The notes beneath the pieces were generated by a model, which saw only the letters and a list, made by a program, of their open reading frames with translations, ran no database searches and was not told where the DNA came from. A DNA stretch of 64,000 nt, taken from assembly GCF_039523415.1 (NCBI RefSeq), contig NZ_BAAAFG010000016.1:558001-622000 (forward strand). Direction: 5' to 3'. The position numbers were made by a program, and so were the translations under genes. Source of the stretch: Gangjinia marincola (lineage in GTDB: Bacteria > Bacteroidota > Bacteroidia > Flavobacteriales > Flavobacteriaceae). Of this stretch, positions 9,064 to 18,021 are shown piece by piece (position 1 is the first letter of the stretch; every line of letters begins with the position of its first letter).

Positions 9064-9438
9064 TTACTTCTTTGGGCGTTTTGCACCATACTTAGATCTA
9101 CGCTGTGTTCTTCCTTCAACACCAGCGGTATCTAACGCACCGCGAACGATGTGATACCTTACCCCGGGTAAATCTTTTACCCTTCCACCTCTAACCAATA
9201 CTATCGAGTGCTCTTGCAGGTTATGTCCTTCACCAGGGATGTATGCATTCACTTCTTTACCATTTGTCAACCTTACCCTTGCTACTTTACGCATAGCAGA
9301 ATTTGGTTTCTTAGGTGTAGTAGTGTAAACACGCGTACAAACCCCTCTACGTTGAGGACACGAATCTAAAGCAGCCGATTTACTCTTCTTGGTTATTTTG
9401 GCTCTTCCTTTTCGTACTAATTGTGAAATTGTTGGCAT
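9064..9438 (-). CDS. rpsL: 30S ribosomal protein S12
   Basis: S12 is in the decoding centre and affects accuracy. The 124-residue product begins MPTISQLVRKGRAKITKKSK and has the invariant TTPKKPNSAMRKVARVRL and GEGHNLQEHSIVLVRGGRVK blocks. Lysines of the KKPNSA and HNLQEHS regions, where streptomycin-resistance changes arise in other bacteria, look wild type. It is the first gene of the transcript and has a textbook promoter 41-71 nt upstream. Confidence 0.98.
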   Translation of the reverse strand: MPTISQLVRKGRAKITKKSKSAALDSCPQRRGVCTRVYTTTPKKPNSAMRKVARVRLTNGKEVNAYIPGEGHNLQEHSIVLVRGGRVKDLPGVRYHIVRGALDTAGVEGRTQRRSKYGAKRPKK

Positions 9439-9478
9439 ATTGTAATATACTATTCTTTAACCCCATTTTTTGGGCTTG

Positions 9479-9509
9479 CAAAGGTAGAAATATTATTTAC
9501 TTATTCAAA
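9479..9509 (-). promoter_or_regulatory. Promoter of the rpsL transcript
   Basis: Read on the minus strand, a -33 TTTG (9506-9509) and an exact -7 TACCTTTG (9479-9486) are separated by 19 nt. This matches the Bacteroidota primary sigma consensus (TTTG / TAnnTTTG). It leaves a leader of about 30-40 nt before the rpsL ATG. Confidence 0.88.
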
Positions 9510-9548
9510 CCTTACTTCATGAATTTTCAGCAGATGCTATAAAAAGAG

Positions 9549-9578
9549 TTTGGTGATAAACGAAAACACCTATTTTTA
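9549..9578 (+). promoter_or_regulatory. Candidate promoter of the Omp85 gene
   Basis: A TTTG at 9549-9552 and TATTTTTA at 9571-9578 (7 of 8 matches to TAnnTTTG) are 18 nt apart. This would start transcription near 9585, so translation should begin downstream of that, which supports the TTG start at 9604 over in-frame starts at 9550-9553. Confidence 0.55.
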
Positions 9579-9603
9579 CGTTGTTCAACTCAAATATATT
9601 GGA

Positions 9604-11310
9604 TTGCTTACGCGGAAAAATTTTTCTTTTTTATACCTTATAATATATATCCTTTTTTCGGCAGGAGTTTCGGCGCAAGTAAAAAAGCTTCAGATATATG
9701 CCGAAGATGATACACAAAATAGCGCCTCATCAATTACCCCGGAAGAATTTTCGGTTATGTCATTCACCCAAGCAAAAAAAATAGCAGACTCCTTATTATA
9801 TACCTTTCAGTTAAGAGGATATGTAGATGCAGTGCGAATGCGGATCAAACAACTAAATGATTCATCGTTCTCGACACGCTTCCGCCTTAAAAAAAAATAT
9901 GATTCAATTCGGCTAACCTCCAATCCTGAAAATTTAAGGTCAATCAATTTCGCATCTTTTCCTTACGCAAAAAAAGATAGTCTGATTATTACAATACCTT
10001 TTTCAAAACTTCAGCTGTTTCTAAATGATCTGGTTACAGCGCGAATGAATGAAGGAGATCCCTTTGGTAGTTTTTTTGTCACTTCTATTCAAAAAAAACC
10101 TAATGGAATAATTTTAGGTGTTTTGATTAGCTCCACAGCAAAACCGCGCACCATTGATAATATCGTTATTAAGGGATATGAAAAAGTTCCCACTGCTTAT
10201 CTTTCTCAAGTCGCAAAAATCAAAAAAGGCAAGACGTTTAATTATGAAGCCTTGATTGAGGGAGCGAATAGTCTGGAACAGCTCCCTACGATCACCGTAA
10301 TTAAACCTCATGAAATTAAGTTCGAGAAAAATCAAACTGAGGTCTATGTATATTTAGAAAAGAAATCCATTAACACGTTTGACGGGCTCCTAGGTTTTTC
10401 TAACAATAATGAGGAGAATACCCTACAGCTAGATGGATACGCAAATATCAGACTTATTAATAACCTCAATTATGCTGAAGATTTATCCCTAAGCTATAAA
10501 AGTGATGGGGATGATCAGGAACGTATTACCGTAAATTTAACGTTACCCTATATATTCAACACTGCATTTGGTGTAAATGGGCACCTGGATTTATTTAGGC
10601 GTGATTCTACATTTTCTTCTAATCGTCAAAAATTCAACGCTACCTATCAGATCAATCCTAGGTTAAATATATATGGTGGTTATGAAAACTTCACTTCTGA
10701 AAATCTGGCAGATGAATCCATTGTTCTAAATTCTGTTAAGGACCTTGATGCTAATTTCTTTTCTTCCGGCATTATGTTCGCCTCAAATCGACTCAATAAT
10801 GTATTACAGAATATTAAAACAAGTTTAAACCTGGAAGGAAACATTGGCGAACGTTCTTTTCAAGAGACAACTGAAGATCAACTTATTCTCAGCATAAAGG
10901 GCTGGCACTACTTTAAGTTCAATTCAAAAAACTTCTTTTACTTAAAGAACGAATCATCCTGGATAAGGAGTGATTCTTATTTAACGAACGAACTAAAGCG
11001 GTTTGGGGGAATCTTATCTTTACGTGGATTTGAAGAAAACAGCATTGATGCTTCCCTATATTCTGCAACCCAAACAGAATATATTTATTTGCTTTCACAG
11101 GGTCTTTTTGTAAATAGCATTTTTGATGTGGCGTACTATCAAAATGATATCCTGGATTTAGAAGAGAGTTTATATTCTATTGGTGTCGGTTTTGGTTTAA
11201 ATACGAAGACAGGCCTACTCAAATTGAATTTTGCCAACGGCACCACCTCTGATCAAAATTTTGAATTCTCAAATTCTAAAGTTCATATAAGTTTAATTGC
11301 TAATTTCTAA
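9604..11310 (+). CDS. Omp85-superfamily outer-membrane protein (POTRA plus barrel)
   Basis: From TTG at 9604 the protein is 568 residues. It starts with a basic, then hydrophobic, signal peptide ending FSAGVSAQ. The middle carries a POTRA-like segment (PRTIDNIVIKGYEKVPTAYL followed by KIKKGKTFNYEAL) and the C-terminal half is rich in alternating beta strands. SLRGFEEN near the C-terminus is the loop-6 LRGF motif of Omp85 proteins. The protein is shorter than BamA and has room for about two POTRA domains, so it resembles small BamA/TamA/FhaC-like proteins of unknown cargo. It is divergent from rpsL. The reading frame extends upstream to 9550, but a candidate promoter lies there. It could be a lipid or protein transporter; the substrate cannot be read from the sequence. 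Confidence 0.8.
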   Translation: MLTRKNFSFLYLIIYILFSAGVSAQVKKLQIYAEDDTQNSASSITPEEFSVMSFTQAKKIADSLLYTFQLRGYVDAVRMRIKQLNDSSFSTRFRLKKKYDSIRLTSNPENLRSINFASFPYAKKDSLIITIPFSKLQLFLNDLVTARMNEGDPFGSFFVTSIQKKPNGIILGVLISSTAKPRTIDNIVIKGYEKVPTAYLSQVAKIKKGKTFNYEALIEGANSLEQLPTITVIKPHEIKFEKNQTEVYVYLEKKSINTFDGLLGFSNNNEENTLQLDGYANIRLINNLNYAEDLSLSYKSDGDDQERITVNLTLPYIFNTAFGVNGHLDLFRRDSTFSSNRQKFNATYQINPRLNIYGGYENFTSENLADESIVLNSVKDLDANFFSSGIMFASNRLNNVLQNIKTSLNLEGNIGERSFQETTEDQLILSIKGWHYFKFNSKNFFYLKNESSWIRSDSYLTNELKRFGGILSLRGFEENSIDASLYSATQTEYIYLLSQGLFVNSIFDVAYYQNDILDLEESLYSIGVGFGLNTKTGLLKLNFANGTTSDQNFEFSNSKVHISLIANF

Positions 11311-11370
11311 GGATTTAAAATTAAATATTACTAAAAACTCAAATAAAACTAAATTTTACTGATTAAATAG

Positions 11371-11401
11371 TTGTTATATTTAGTAATTATGATGATTTTT
11401 G
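11371..11401 (+). promoter_or_regulatory. Candidate promoter of susC1
   Basis: TTG (11371-11373), a 20-nt spacer and GATTTTTG (11394-11401; 7 of 8 to TAnnTTTG). The susC2 gene has the same layout with the same 20-nt spacing (20587-20617). In both, the sequence right after the -7 box (GGCnTnGGCTAATTCAAATA) is conserved up to the ATG, while the spacers differ. Confidence 0.65.
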
Positions 11402-11428
11402 GCTTCGGCTAATTCAAATAAATATAAA

Positions 11429-14400
11429 ATGAGAACAAAGTTTAGTGGAATGCTAACGCTATTACTAGCGTTTGTAGTGCAACTTACGTTTGCACAAGAA
11501 AAAACAATTTCCGGCTTGGTAACAGATGATACAGGTTTACCTCTACCCGGAGTTAATGTATTGGTAAAAGACACTAATATTGGGACGCAAACAGATTTTG
11601 ATGGCAACTATTCAATTATCGCAAACCCAGGTCAAATATTGGTGTTTTCTTATCAAGGATTCAAAAAACAAGAACTTGCAATAGGCCAAAGCAATACTCT
11701 AAATGTTAGTTTAGAAACGGACATTGCTGAACTCGAAGAAGTTGTAATCCTTGGGTATTACGATTCAAAAAGAGAGACAATATCCTCTGCCACGACCGTA
11801 GTAAGCGCAGAGCAAATCGAATCAAGACCTAATGGCTCATTTGCTCAGGCTCTGCAAGCTACCTCACCAGGTCTTAATATTGCTACAGGAAATGGTCAAC
11901 CAGGAGGAAATAGCGTAATTTTATTACGAGGAGTTTCATCTATTAATGGTAATGTTGAGCCTCTTTTTATAGTTGATGGAGTTCCTGTGGATGAAGATAA
12001 TTTTAGAAGCATTAATCAAGCCGACATCGAAACTGCGACGGTGCTTAAGGACGCAGCAGCCACGGCCATATACGGCAATAGAGCAACAGGAGGTGTAATC
12101 GTTATTACTACCAAAAGAGGTAAATTTGGTCGTAAGACTGAAATGAGCATTTCTAGTCAAACAGGTTACACTAACAGTCAAAGACTCACATTTGATATTG
12201 CAAATTCGGCTCAATTACTACAAATTGAAAGACGAGAAGATGTTGGTGTAGGTGGAGGAAATCCAGGATTGGGTGATTTTATTAATAATCAAGTTGGTAT
12301 TCCTCTCACTGGAGCTCCTTTAACTGATAGTGAGATTCAGCAGGTTGCACAAACAGATACGGACTGGGTAGACGTTTTATTAAGAAATGGCAACTTCTCA
12401 AATCAAAATCTATCGTTTAGAGGTGGAGGCGAAAACATTAATTTTTTCACTTCCTTAGGATACTTTGAGCAAGAAGGACAAACAAGAAAGTCAGGACTTC
12501 AAAGAATGACGTTTAGAAATAACCTTGATTTTAAAAAGGATAGATTAAGAATTAATACTTCTCTAACCGCTGGATTTAGTAGGAATACGATTCCTTCTGG
12601 AATTAGGCAAGGTGGCACAAGTGGTGCACTAGATAATCCATTTTTAGCTCCCTACCTCTCAAAACCGTATTTATCTCCTTTTAATGAAGACGGCTCTTTA
12701 AACTTTCAAGGTGACACTGACCCTGCAAATGCTGCCGGTTTCTTAAACACCCCTTTTATCACATTAAACTCATCTGAGTATGATACGGATATGGAAGAAG
12801 AAATAAAAGTAATTGGAAGCATAAACGGTACTTATGATATAACAGATAATTTAAGTGCTTCCGTTCAGTTTGGATTAGATTATACTGATGAGGTTGCTAC
12901 ATTTATTCAACCACCAGAGTTAAGTATCAGAGGTAGAAATGCTAATGATGTAAGTGCGGAATTTCAGGGATTTCAATTTGAACAACTTAGAAAAGATGCA
13001 AGGCTTAATCTACAATCAAATATAACTTATGCCAATACTTTTGGAGATAGTCATAATGTAATATTTAGTGGAAGTACTGAATATATATATTCTGAATTAA
13101 GTGGATTTAGTTACAATCAAACTGGTTTAATCCCTGGGTTAGTTGGTAATGGCGCTGGGTTTGTAGATGGTAATACCACAGAAGATCCTGACGGTGATGG
13201 AATTTCGGATGCTTATTTTTATATTCCAACCCTCGGGTCTATAAATTTTATTGTTTCTCAACTTTCTTATTTTGGTAGATTTGCTTACGATTATGATCTT
13301 AAATATGGAATTGATTTCACTATAAGACGTGATGCTTCGTCTAGATTCTCTGAGGAAAATAGATGGGGTACTTTTGGTGCCGTTGGAGCATTTTGGAATA
13401 TTTCAAGGGAAAATTTCCTATTAGATTCGCAAACTATCTCAAATCTAAAGTTAAGGGGTAGCTACGGAGTAACGGGTAATGATAGAATAGAAGGGGGATA
13501 TTACGGAGGCTTGGACGTAATCTATGACTTATATTCTACTGAAAGTGCCTATACCGGTGCTGTTGGTTTAGCCCCATCTAAATTAGCCAATCCTCAAGCA
13601 GAATGGGAGACAACATATCAGGCTAACATTGGATTAGACTTCGGGTTATTTCAAAATAAAATTACTGGTAGTGTAGATGTATATGATAGAACAACTGAAA
13701 ATCTTTTCGTTAATGTACCAAATACTCTTATTTCTGGTGATCCACTTGAAACACTTGCTGAAGATGAATTTAGCAATATTTCAGCAAACTCTGGAACATT
13801 GAGTAATAAAGGTGTTGAGGGAGTTATAAGATGGAATGTTAGTAATACTGAAGACTTTAGATTGAGTTTGTTTGCAAACGGGTCCTACAATAAAAATGAA
13901 ATTGAGGAACTTCCCGGCTCTGTTGAAAATGATTTTGGAGAAATAATCTTAGATGATACACAACGTACGCCTGAAATCGTAGGTAGTGCCTTTAATACTT
14001 TTTATGCTGTAAGATGGGCTGGGGTAAATCCTAATGATGGTACTCCTTTGTATTTAGATCGCGATGGGAATGTAACTTCTGTATATGACATTAATAATCG
14101 AGTGAACACCGGCAAAAGTTCTGTTCCTGTCTATCAAGGTGGTTTTGGTTTTGATATTAGCTATAAAGGATTCTCTTTAAGTAATCAATGGTCATTTACC
14201 GCAGATGTTTACCGATATAATAATACATTGGGTGTTACAGAAGATCCTACTTTAATTAGTATTGCTAATGTTTCAACTTCTGTATTGAGAGCTTGGAATT
14301 CTCCTGGTGACATTACCGACATTCCTTCTTTAGATTCAGGAGCAACAAGAAATTTACTTACAGATCGTTACTTAGAAAATTCTTCATATTTGAGATTGAG

Positions 14401-14608
14401 GAATGCTGTTTTTGCTTATAATTTCCAGCCTGAGGTTGCTGAAAAATTGGGACTTAACCGCATGCGCGTATATGCTCAAGCAGAAAATTGGATTACATTC
14501 ACAAGCTGGAGAGGTTTTGATCCTGAATTTGACCCTTTTACCCCTTCTGATTTTTTTGGTTATCCTAACGCAAGAACTATTTCATTTGGTATAGATATAA
14601 CTTTATAA
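11429..14608 (+). CDS. SusC/RagA-family TonB-dependent outer-membrane transporter (SusC1)
   Basis: This is a TonB-driven outer-membrane importer of 1059 residues. From the ATG at 11429 it has a 22-residue signal peptide (MRTKFSGMLTLLLAFVVQLT then FA, cut before Q23). A CarboxypepD_reg-like domain follows (ISGLVTDDTGLPLPGVNVLV, about 27-46, to about residue 110), then the plug with LFIVDGVPV and AIYGNRATGGVIVITTK, the SusC signatures. The rest is a beta barrel ending in ISFGIDITL. The reading frame is open to 11399, but a promoter-like -7 box overlaps that. susD1 starts 8 nt after its stop, so the pair is co-transcribed. The substrate is unknown; no degradative enzyme is nearby. Its leader and signal-peptide DNA are nearly identical to those of susC2. 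Confidence 0.95.
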   Translation: MRTKFSGMLTLLLAFVVQLTFAQEKTISGLVTDDTGLPLPGVNVLVKDTNIGTQTDFDGNYSIIANPGQILVFSYQGFKKQELAIGQSNTLNVSLETDIAELEEVVILGYYDSKRETISSATTVVSAEQIESRPNGSFAQALQATSPGLNIATGNGQPGGNSVILLRGVSSINGNVEPLFIVDGVPVDEDNFRSINQADIETATVLKDAAATAIYGNRATGGVIVITTKRGKFGRKTEMSISSQTGYTNSQRLTFDIANSAQLLQIERREDVGVGGGNPGLGDFINNQVGIPLTGAPLTDSEIQQVAQTDTDWVDVLLRNGNFSNQNLSFRGGGENINFFTSLGYFEQEGQTRKSGLQRMTFRNNLDFKKDRLRINTSLTAGFSRNTIPSGIRQGGTSGALDNPFLAPYLSKPYLSPFNEDGSLNFQGDTDPANAAGFLNTPFITLNSSEYDTDMEEEIKVIGSINGTYDITDNLSASVQFGLDYTDEVATFIQPPELSIRGRNANDVSAEFQGFQFEQLRKDARLNLQSNITYANTFGDSHNVIFSGSTEYIYSELSGFSYNQTGLIPGLVGNGAGFVDGNTTEDPDGDGISDAYFYIPTLGSINFIVSQLSYFGRFAYDYDLKYGIDFTIRRDASSRFSEENRWGTFGAVGAFWNISRENFLLDSQTISNLKLRGSYGVTGNDRIEGGYYGGLDVIYDLYSTESAYTGAVGLAPSKLANPQAEWETTYQANIGLDFGLFQNKITGSVDVYDRTTENLFVNVPNTLISGDPLETLAEDEFSNISANSGTLSNKGVEGVIRWNVSNTEDFRLSLFANGSYNKNEIEELPGSVENDFGEIILDDTQRTPEIVGSAFNTFYAVRWAGVNPNDGTPLYLDRDGNVTSVYDINNRVNTGKSSVPVYQGGFGFDISYKGFSLSNQWSFTADVYRYNNTLGVTEDPTLISIANVSTSVLRAWNSPGDITDIPSLDSGATRNLLTDRYLENSSYLRLRNAVFAYNFQPEVAEKLGLNRMRVYAQAENWITFTSWRGFDPEFDPFTPSDFFGYPNARTISFGIDITL

Positions 14609-14616
14609 CATTTACG

Positions 14617-16008
14617 ATGAAAAATACTTTTAGAATTTTAAAATTTTTGATTATTGGAATATTGCTTTTTTCATGCGATGATTCTTTAGAACAACTCCCC
14701 CAAGATGGGTTAAATGCAGCAAGTGCGTTTAGAACTGTTGCAGATTTACAAGCAGGCTTAAACACAGCTTATAATGACTATGATGCTAATACAGTAATTG
14801 AATTTAATTCGATTTTTACAGATAATACTAAACTTGGTATAGATAATGGAGGTCAGCAAGTACCATTGCATTCTCTATTTCTAGACGAAACCAGCGGAGA
14901 TAGTTTTGATCTTTGGAGAACTCGATATGGTATGATTAATAATGCGACTCGAGTAATTGAAGCTGTTGATTTAATTACTAGAGAAGATGGAGATGAAGAT
15001 GAAGTTAATCATATATTAGGACAAGCTTATGCCCTAAGAGCATTTGCCCACTTTGAATTATTTCAATATTATACTCCAGATTATTTGAATCCGGATGGAA
15101 TTTCTGTTCCAGCTATTGATTATATCGTTACAGTTGAAGATAATGCAAGGAACACAGTATCTGAGGTATTGTCCCTAATTAATGAAGACTTAAATACATC
15201 TTCTCAACTTCTTGATCCATCAGAGGCTGGAAATCCTATTTTTATAAATCAGGATTTCATTACTGCTTTAAGAGCGAGGATATCATTATTTACCGCTGAT
15301 TACTCTAGTGCTTTAGCAAGAGCGAATGAATTGATAGATGATTATCCTCTGGCAAATAGAGATCAATATGTGGATATGTTTTTAGATGCAGACAATACTG
15401 AGGTTATTTGGAAAGCCCAACGAGTGAATGGTGACCAGCTTGCAGGAGGAATATGGAACTTCCAAAATTTTGGTCCATTTATAGAAATGTCAAATTCATT
15501 ATATGATTTATTTGACCAAGATGATGTTAGATTTGGTGTTAACTATTCTGAAGAGTTTAGCAATCCAAATGCTGGGGTGTATATCATATACAAATATCCT
15601 GGTTCGACCTTCCAATATCTGAGTGATATGAAAACATTCAGAGTTTCCGAAATGTATTTAATAAGAGCTGAAGCTCTAGCGAGGAATCAAAATTTTGATG
15701 ATGCAGAGTCTACATTAAAACAACTAAGAGATGCACGATTTGGCTTTGATACAGATAGACCCTCGTTTAATAATTTAAATGATGCCCTTGATTTTATTGT
15801 TACTGAACGAAGATTAGAATTGGCTTATGAGGCACACAGATATTTAGATCTAAAGAGACTTGGTCTGCCGCTAGAACGAGCAGACGAAGACTGTAGTGAA
15901 CTTAGTAATGCCTGTACACTAAGCCCTAATGATAGAAGATTTACTTTACCTATCCCTGGTGCAGAATTAAACGGTAATGATTTAATGATACAAAATGATG
16001 GATATTAA
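14617..16008 (+). CDS. SusD/RagB-family surface lipoprotein (SusD1)
   Basis: This is the substrate-binding lid partner of SusC1, 463 residues. The signal peptide ends in the lipobox LLFSC (lipidated Cys20), followed by acidic residues as in surface-exported Bacteroidota lipoproteins. SusD family features are the N-terminal FLxxxP-like LEQLPQDGLN, the ALRAFAHFELFQYY helix (about 141-154), the MYLIRAEALAR TPR segment and the C-terminal RRLELAYEAHRYLDLKR block, ending in MIQNDGY. Its last codons overlap an in-frame ATGATG (15995) of the next lipoprotein gene, which suggests coupling. Confidence 0.95.
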   Translation: MKNTFRILKFLIIGILLFSCDDSLEQLPQDGLNAASAFRTVADLQAGLNTAYNDYDANTVIEFNSIFTDNTKLGIDNGGQQVPLHSLFLDETSGDSFDLWRTRYGMINNATRVIEAVDLITREDGDEDEVNHILGQAYALRAFAHFELFQYYTPDYLNPDGISVPAIDYIVTVEDNARNTVSEVLSLINEDLNTSSQLLDPSEAGNPIFINQDFITALRARISLFTADYSSALARANELIDDYPLANRDQYVDMFLDADNTEVIWKAQRVNGDQLAGGIWNFQNFGPFIEMSNSLYDLFDQDDVRFGVNYSEEFSNPNAGVYIIYKYPGSTFQYLSDMKTFRVSEMYLIRAEALARNQNFDDAESTLKQLRDARFGFDTDRPSFNNLNDALDFIVTERRLELAYEAHRYLDLKRLGLPLERADEDCSELSNACTLSPNDRRFTLPIPGAELNGNDLMIQNDGY

Positions 16009-16018
16009 AAACATAATT

Positions 16019-16459
16019 ATGAAAATAAAAATTCTAGTTCTTATATTAATTGCAGGTATTTCATTCTCATGTGATACTGAATTCGAAGAGGTAGTTTATG
16101 AACCAAATTCAGAAAAGTCACTTGTTTATTTTGAAGAATCTTCGGTAAATATTGATGTTCCTGAAAATGAAACTATTACTACAACGTTATCAATTCTCAT
16201 TACATCCATTTCAAATTCTGAGAGATCAATAAACCTAAGTTACGTAGAAGAAGATTCTGAGTTACCTTCTTCAGTAATTTCATTTCCTTCTCAAATTACA
16301 GTCCCAGCGAATTCTTACACAGGTACTTTTGAAATTGAGGTAATGGATGACGATTTAATAACCTCAACTAGACAGGACGTGTTTTTACAATTATCTGAAT
16401 CTAATAACATAAGCGTTGATGAAGATTCATCTTTGCTACGATTGAGAATTTCAAACTAA
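16019..16459 (+). CDS. Small surface lipoprotein, Calx-beta-like
   Basis: The product is 146 residues from ATG 16019, with signal peptide MKIKILVLILIAGISFS and lipidated Cys18. The rest resembles a single Calx-beta/immunoglobulin-like sandwich, with VYFEESSVNIDVPENE and FEIEVMDDDLIT (a D-D-x-x acidic turn). It probably sits on the cell surface beside SusD1, in the place of SusE-like accessory proteins. An earlier in-frame start at 15995 overlaps the susD1 stop codon and would add eight residues; both are possible. No enzymatic motif is seen. Confidence 0.8.
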   Translation: MKIKILVLILIAGISFSCDTEFEEVVYEPNSEKSLVYFEESSVNIDVPENETITTTLSILITSISNSERSINLSYVEEDSELPSSVISFPSQITVPANSYTGTFEIEVMDDDLITSTRQDVFLQLSESNNISVDEDSSLLRLRISN

Positions 16460-16471
16460 AATGTGAATACA

Positions 16472-16930
16472 ATGAAAAAATTAGCCTTTTTTGCTTTAAT
16501 CGGTTTCGCAATTATTTCTTGTGAAAATGATGAACCTATTAGAACCGATACTGATGGAAATACAGTCGAAATTTATAATCCTGATGCTCCTGAAGCAAGC
16601 GTTGAGATTATAGACGTGACTGAAGATAGCGTCCTATACAATCTCTCATCCTCTGGTGAGGGAATAATATATTATGTAGTCTATGATAAAAATGATAGTT
16701 TTCCGGCACCCAATTCAAATCTTGTTGTAGTAAGAAATAGACGCGTAATATTTGAAGAAAGCGGAGTTCAGGAATTGGAGATTAAGAGATATAATACGTC
16801 TCCCGAAGCAAGTTCTACTGCGAATTTAGATTCAAATACTGAATACCAAGTCTATTTATCTTCTATCAACGAATACAACGTTAGAAATGAAGAAGTTTAT
16901 ACTTTTGAATTTAAAACAGAAGAGGACTAA
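16472..16930 (+). CDS. Small surface lipoprotein, fibronectin-III-like, unknown function
   Basis: 152 residues from ATG 16472, with signal peptide MKKLAFFALIGFAIIS and lipidated Cys17 followed by ENDEP. The body has VEIIDVTEDSVLYNLSSSGEG and a C-terminal LDSNTEYQVYLSSINEYNV, a pattern typical of fibronectin-III-like sandwiches (the L-x-x-x-T-x-Y turn). It is the last gene of the susC1 cluster, 12 nt after the previous stop, and is followed by a strong terminator at 16997. Probably a surface glycan- or ligand-binding accessory; function not recognised. Confidence 0.78.
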   Translation: MKKLAFFALIGFAIISCENDEPIRTDTDGNTVEIYNPDAPEASVEIIDVTEDSVLYNLSSSGEGIIYYVVYDKNDSFPAPNSNLVVVRNRRVIFEESGVQELEIKRYNTSPEASSTANLDSNTEYQVYLSSINEYNVRNEEVYTFEFKTEED

Positions 16931-16996
16931 TAATAAATAGGTTATTAAAATTACTAGTCATAAAAGACCATTACAGTATTAATGGATTATAAATAC

Positions 16997-17036
16997 AAAA
17001 TCTCAGATCAGACTCCCGGCTGATCTGAGATTTTAT
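16997..17036 (+). terminator. Intrinsic terminator of the susC1 cluster
   Basis: A perfect 15-bp stem pairs 16997-17011 (AAAATCTCAGATCAG) with 17020-17034 (CTGATCTGAGATTTT) across an 8-nt loop, with the T-rich 3' arm. It lies 66 nt after the last lipoprotein stop. The A-rich 5' arm means it could also work on the minus strand. Confidence 0.9.
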
Positions 17037-17040
17037 ATTT

Positions 17041-18021
17041 TGTTGACTTATTTATTATGGGTTTACATGTAATTAACAAAAAAAGGCCATTGGGCACTCT
17101 AAATTTTAATGATTTGTTTAACAATTTTCCTCATAATTTTATAGTCTTTGTCTTAGTCCTTTCCCATGAAAACCCTTGTTTTAAAATACGATAGGTAATC
17201 TTCGTTAATTATGTGTATCTGTTATTACCACAACATAAAGAAAGAAGGATATACACTTAAGGCTACCATTATTAATTTGAGTAGTCTCTATATATATAAG
17301 TGGTCGATAATGTAATAAGGATAACAGCTGGTGTGGTAGTTGTATGAGAGGCACTGGAGATTCAAGACCAATCAGAAATTAATAATATATCAATCAGAGG
17401 GAGACAATTTAGTTCGAAAAGATTTCTCAACGTCATATTGTCTAATCTTATAAACTTAGCATTACGGGTAAAGGAAGAACGATTGATATTTTATGAATAT
17501 GACTTCTGAGTAGAAGTGAAAATTACAAGAAAGATCTATCTTAAATGTCTTCCAAATGCTTTTAATCTATACCAATAATACTCTTCATAATATAAATCTT
17601 ATAACAATAAGAGAACACAAAAAGGAATCGACGATCAAACGCCTCCTATAAGTTATTTGATATAACAAGAAAGAGCAACTTCAAAAAAGCGCTCAACTTA
17701 ACTAAATATTACATGCAAACCGTCCAAAAAATCGAAAAAGCATGATCAAGATAATATTACAGAAGTAGAAATATTCTTAATTTAAGAATGAGAAGAAAAT
17801 TTAAATAAGTAACAAAATTAGATGTCTACCAAACAAGTATATTACCCCTATAATATTGACACAGTATATCTTAAATATAAATTATAAATGTTATTTTAGC
17901 AAAATAAGAATTTTATCAAATCTATTATGCCTATTGGGGTTTATAGTTATTTGATACTAATGAGACATAAATTATTTCCTAATTACGGGTTACGGGCTTA
18001 AAATTTGAAATTAAAATTTAT
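17041..18021. other. Long AT-rich intergenic stretch, no gene recognised
   Basis: About 980 nt without a convincing coding frame; stops are frequent in all frames. One plus-strand frame is open for 53 codons (17348-17506) and, with a few stops, continues to about 17730, which looks like a decayed gene rather than designed non-coding DNA. Its family could not be fixed. I see no tRNA, repeat array or strong hairpin. The 5' signals of the 18022 gene must lie at its right end. Confidence 0.5.

Noticed and set aside
11399..11428. TTG at 11399 as the start of susC1
   Set aside because: It overlaps the candidate -7 box, and the conserved signal peptide begins at the ATG at 11429, exactly as in susC2.
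17348..17730. Partly open frame after the susC1 terminator with a faint resemblance to the C-terminal part of a sensor histidine kinase or a TonB plug (ISIRGR)
   Set aside because: Too short and interrupted by stops; no motif was strong enough to name a family. Reported only as a possible decayed gene within the gap entry.
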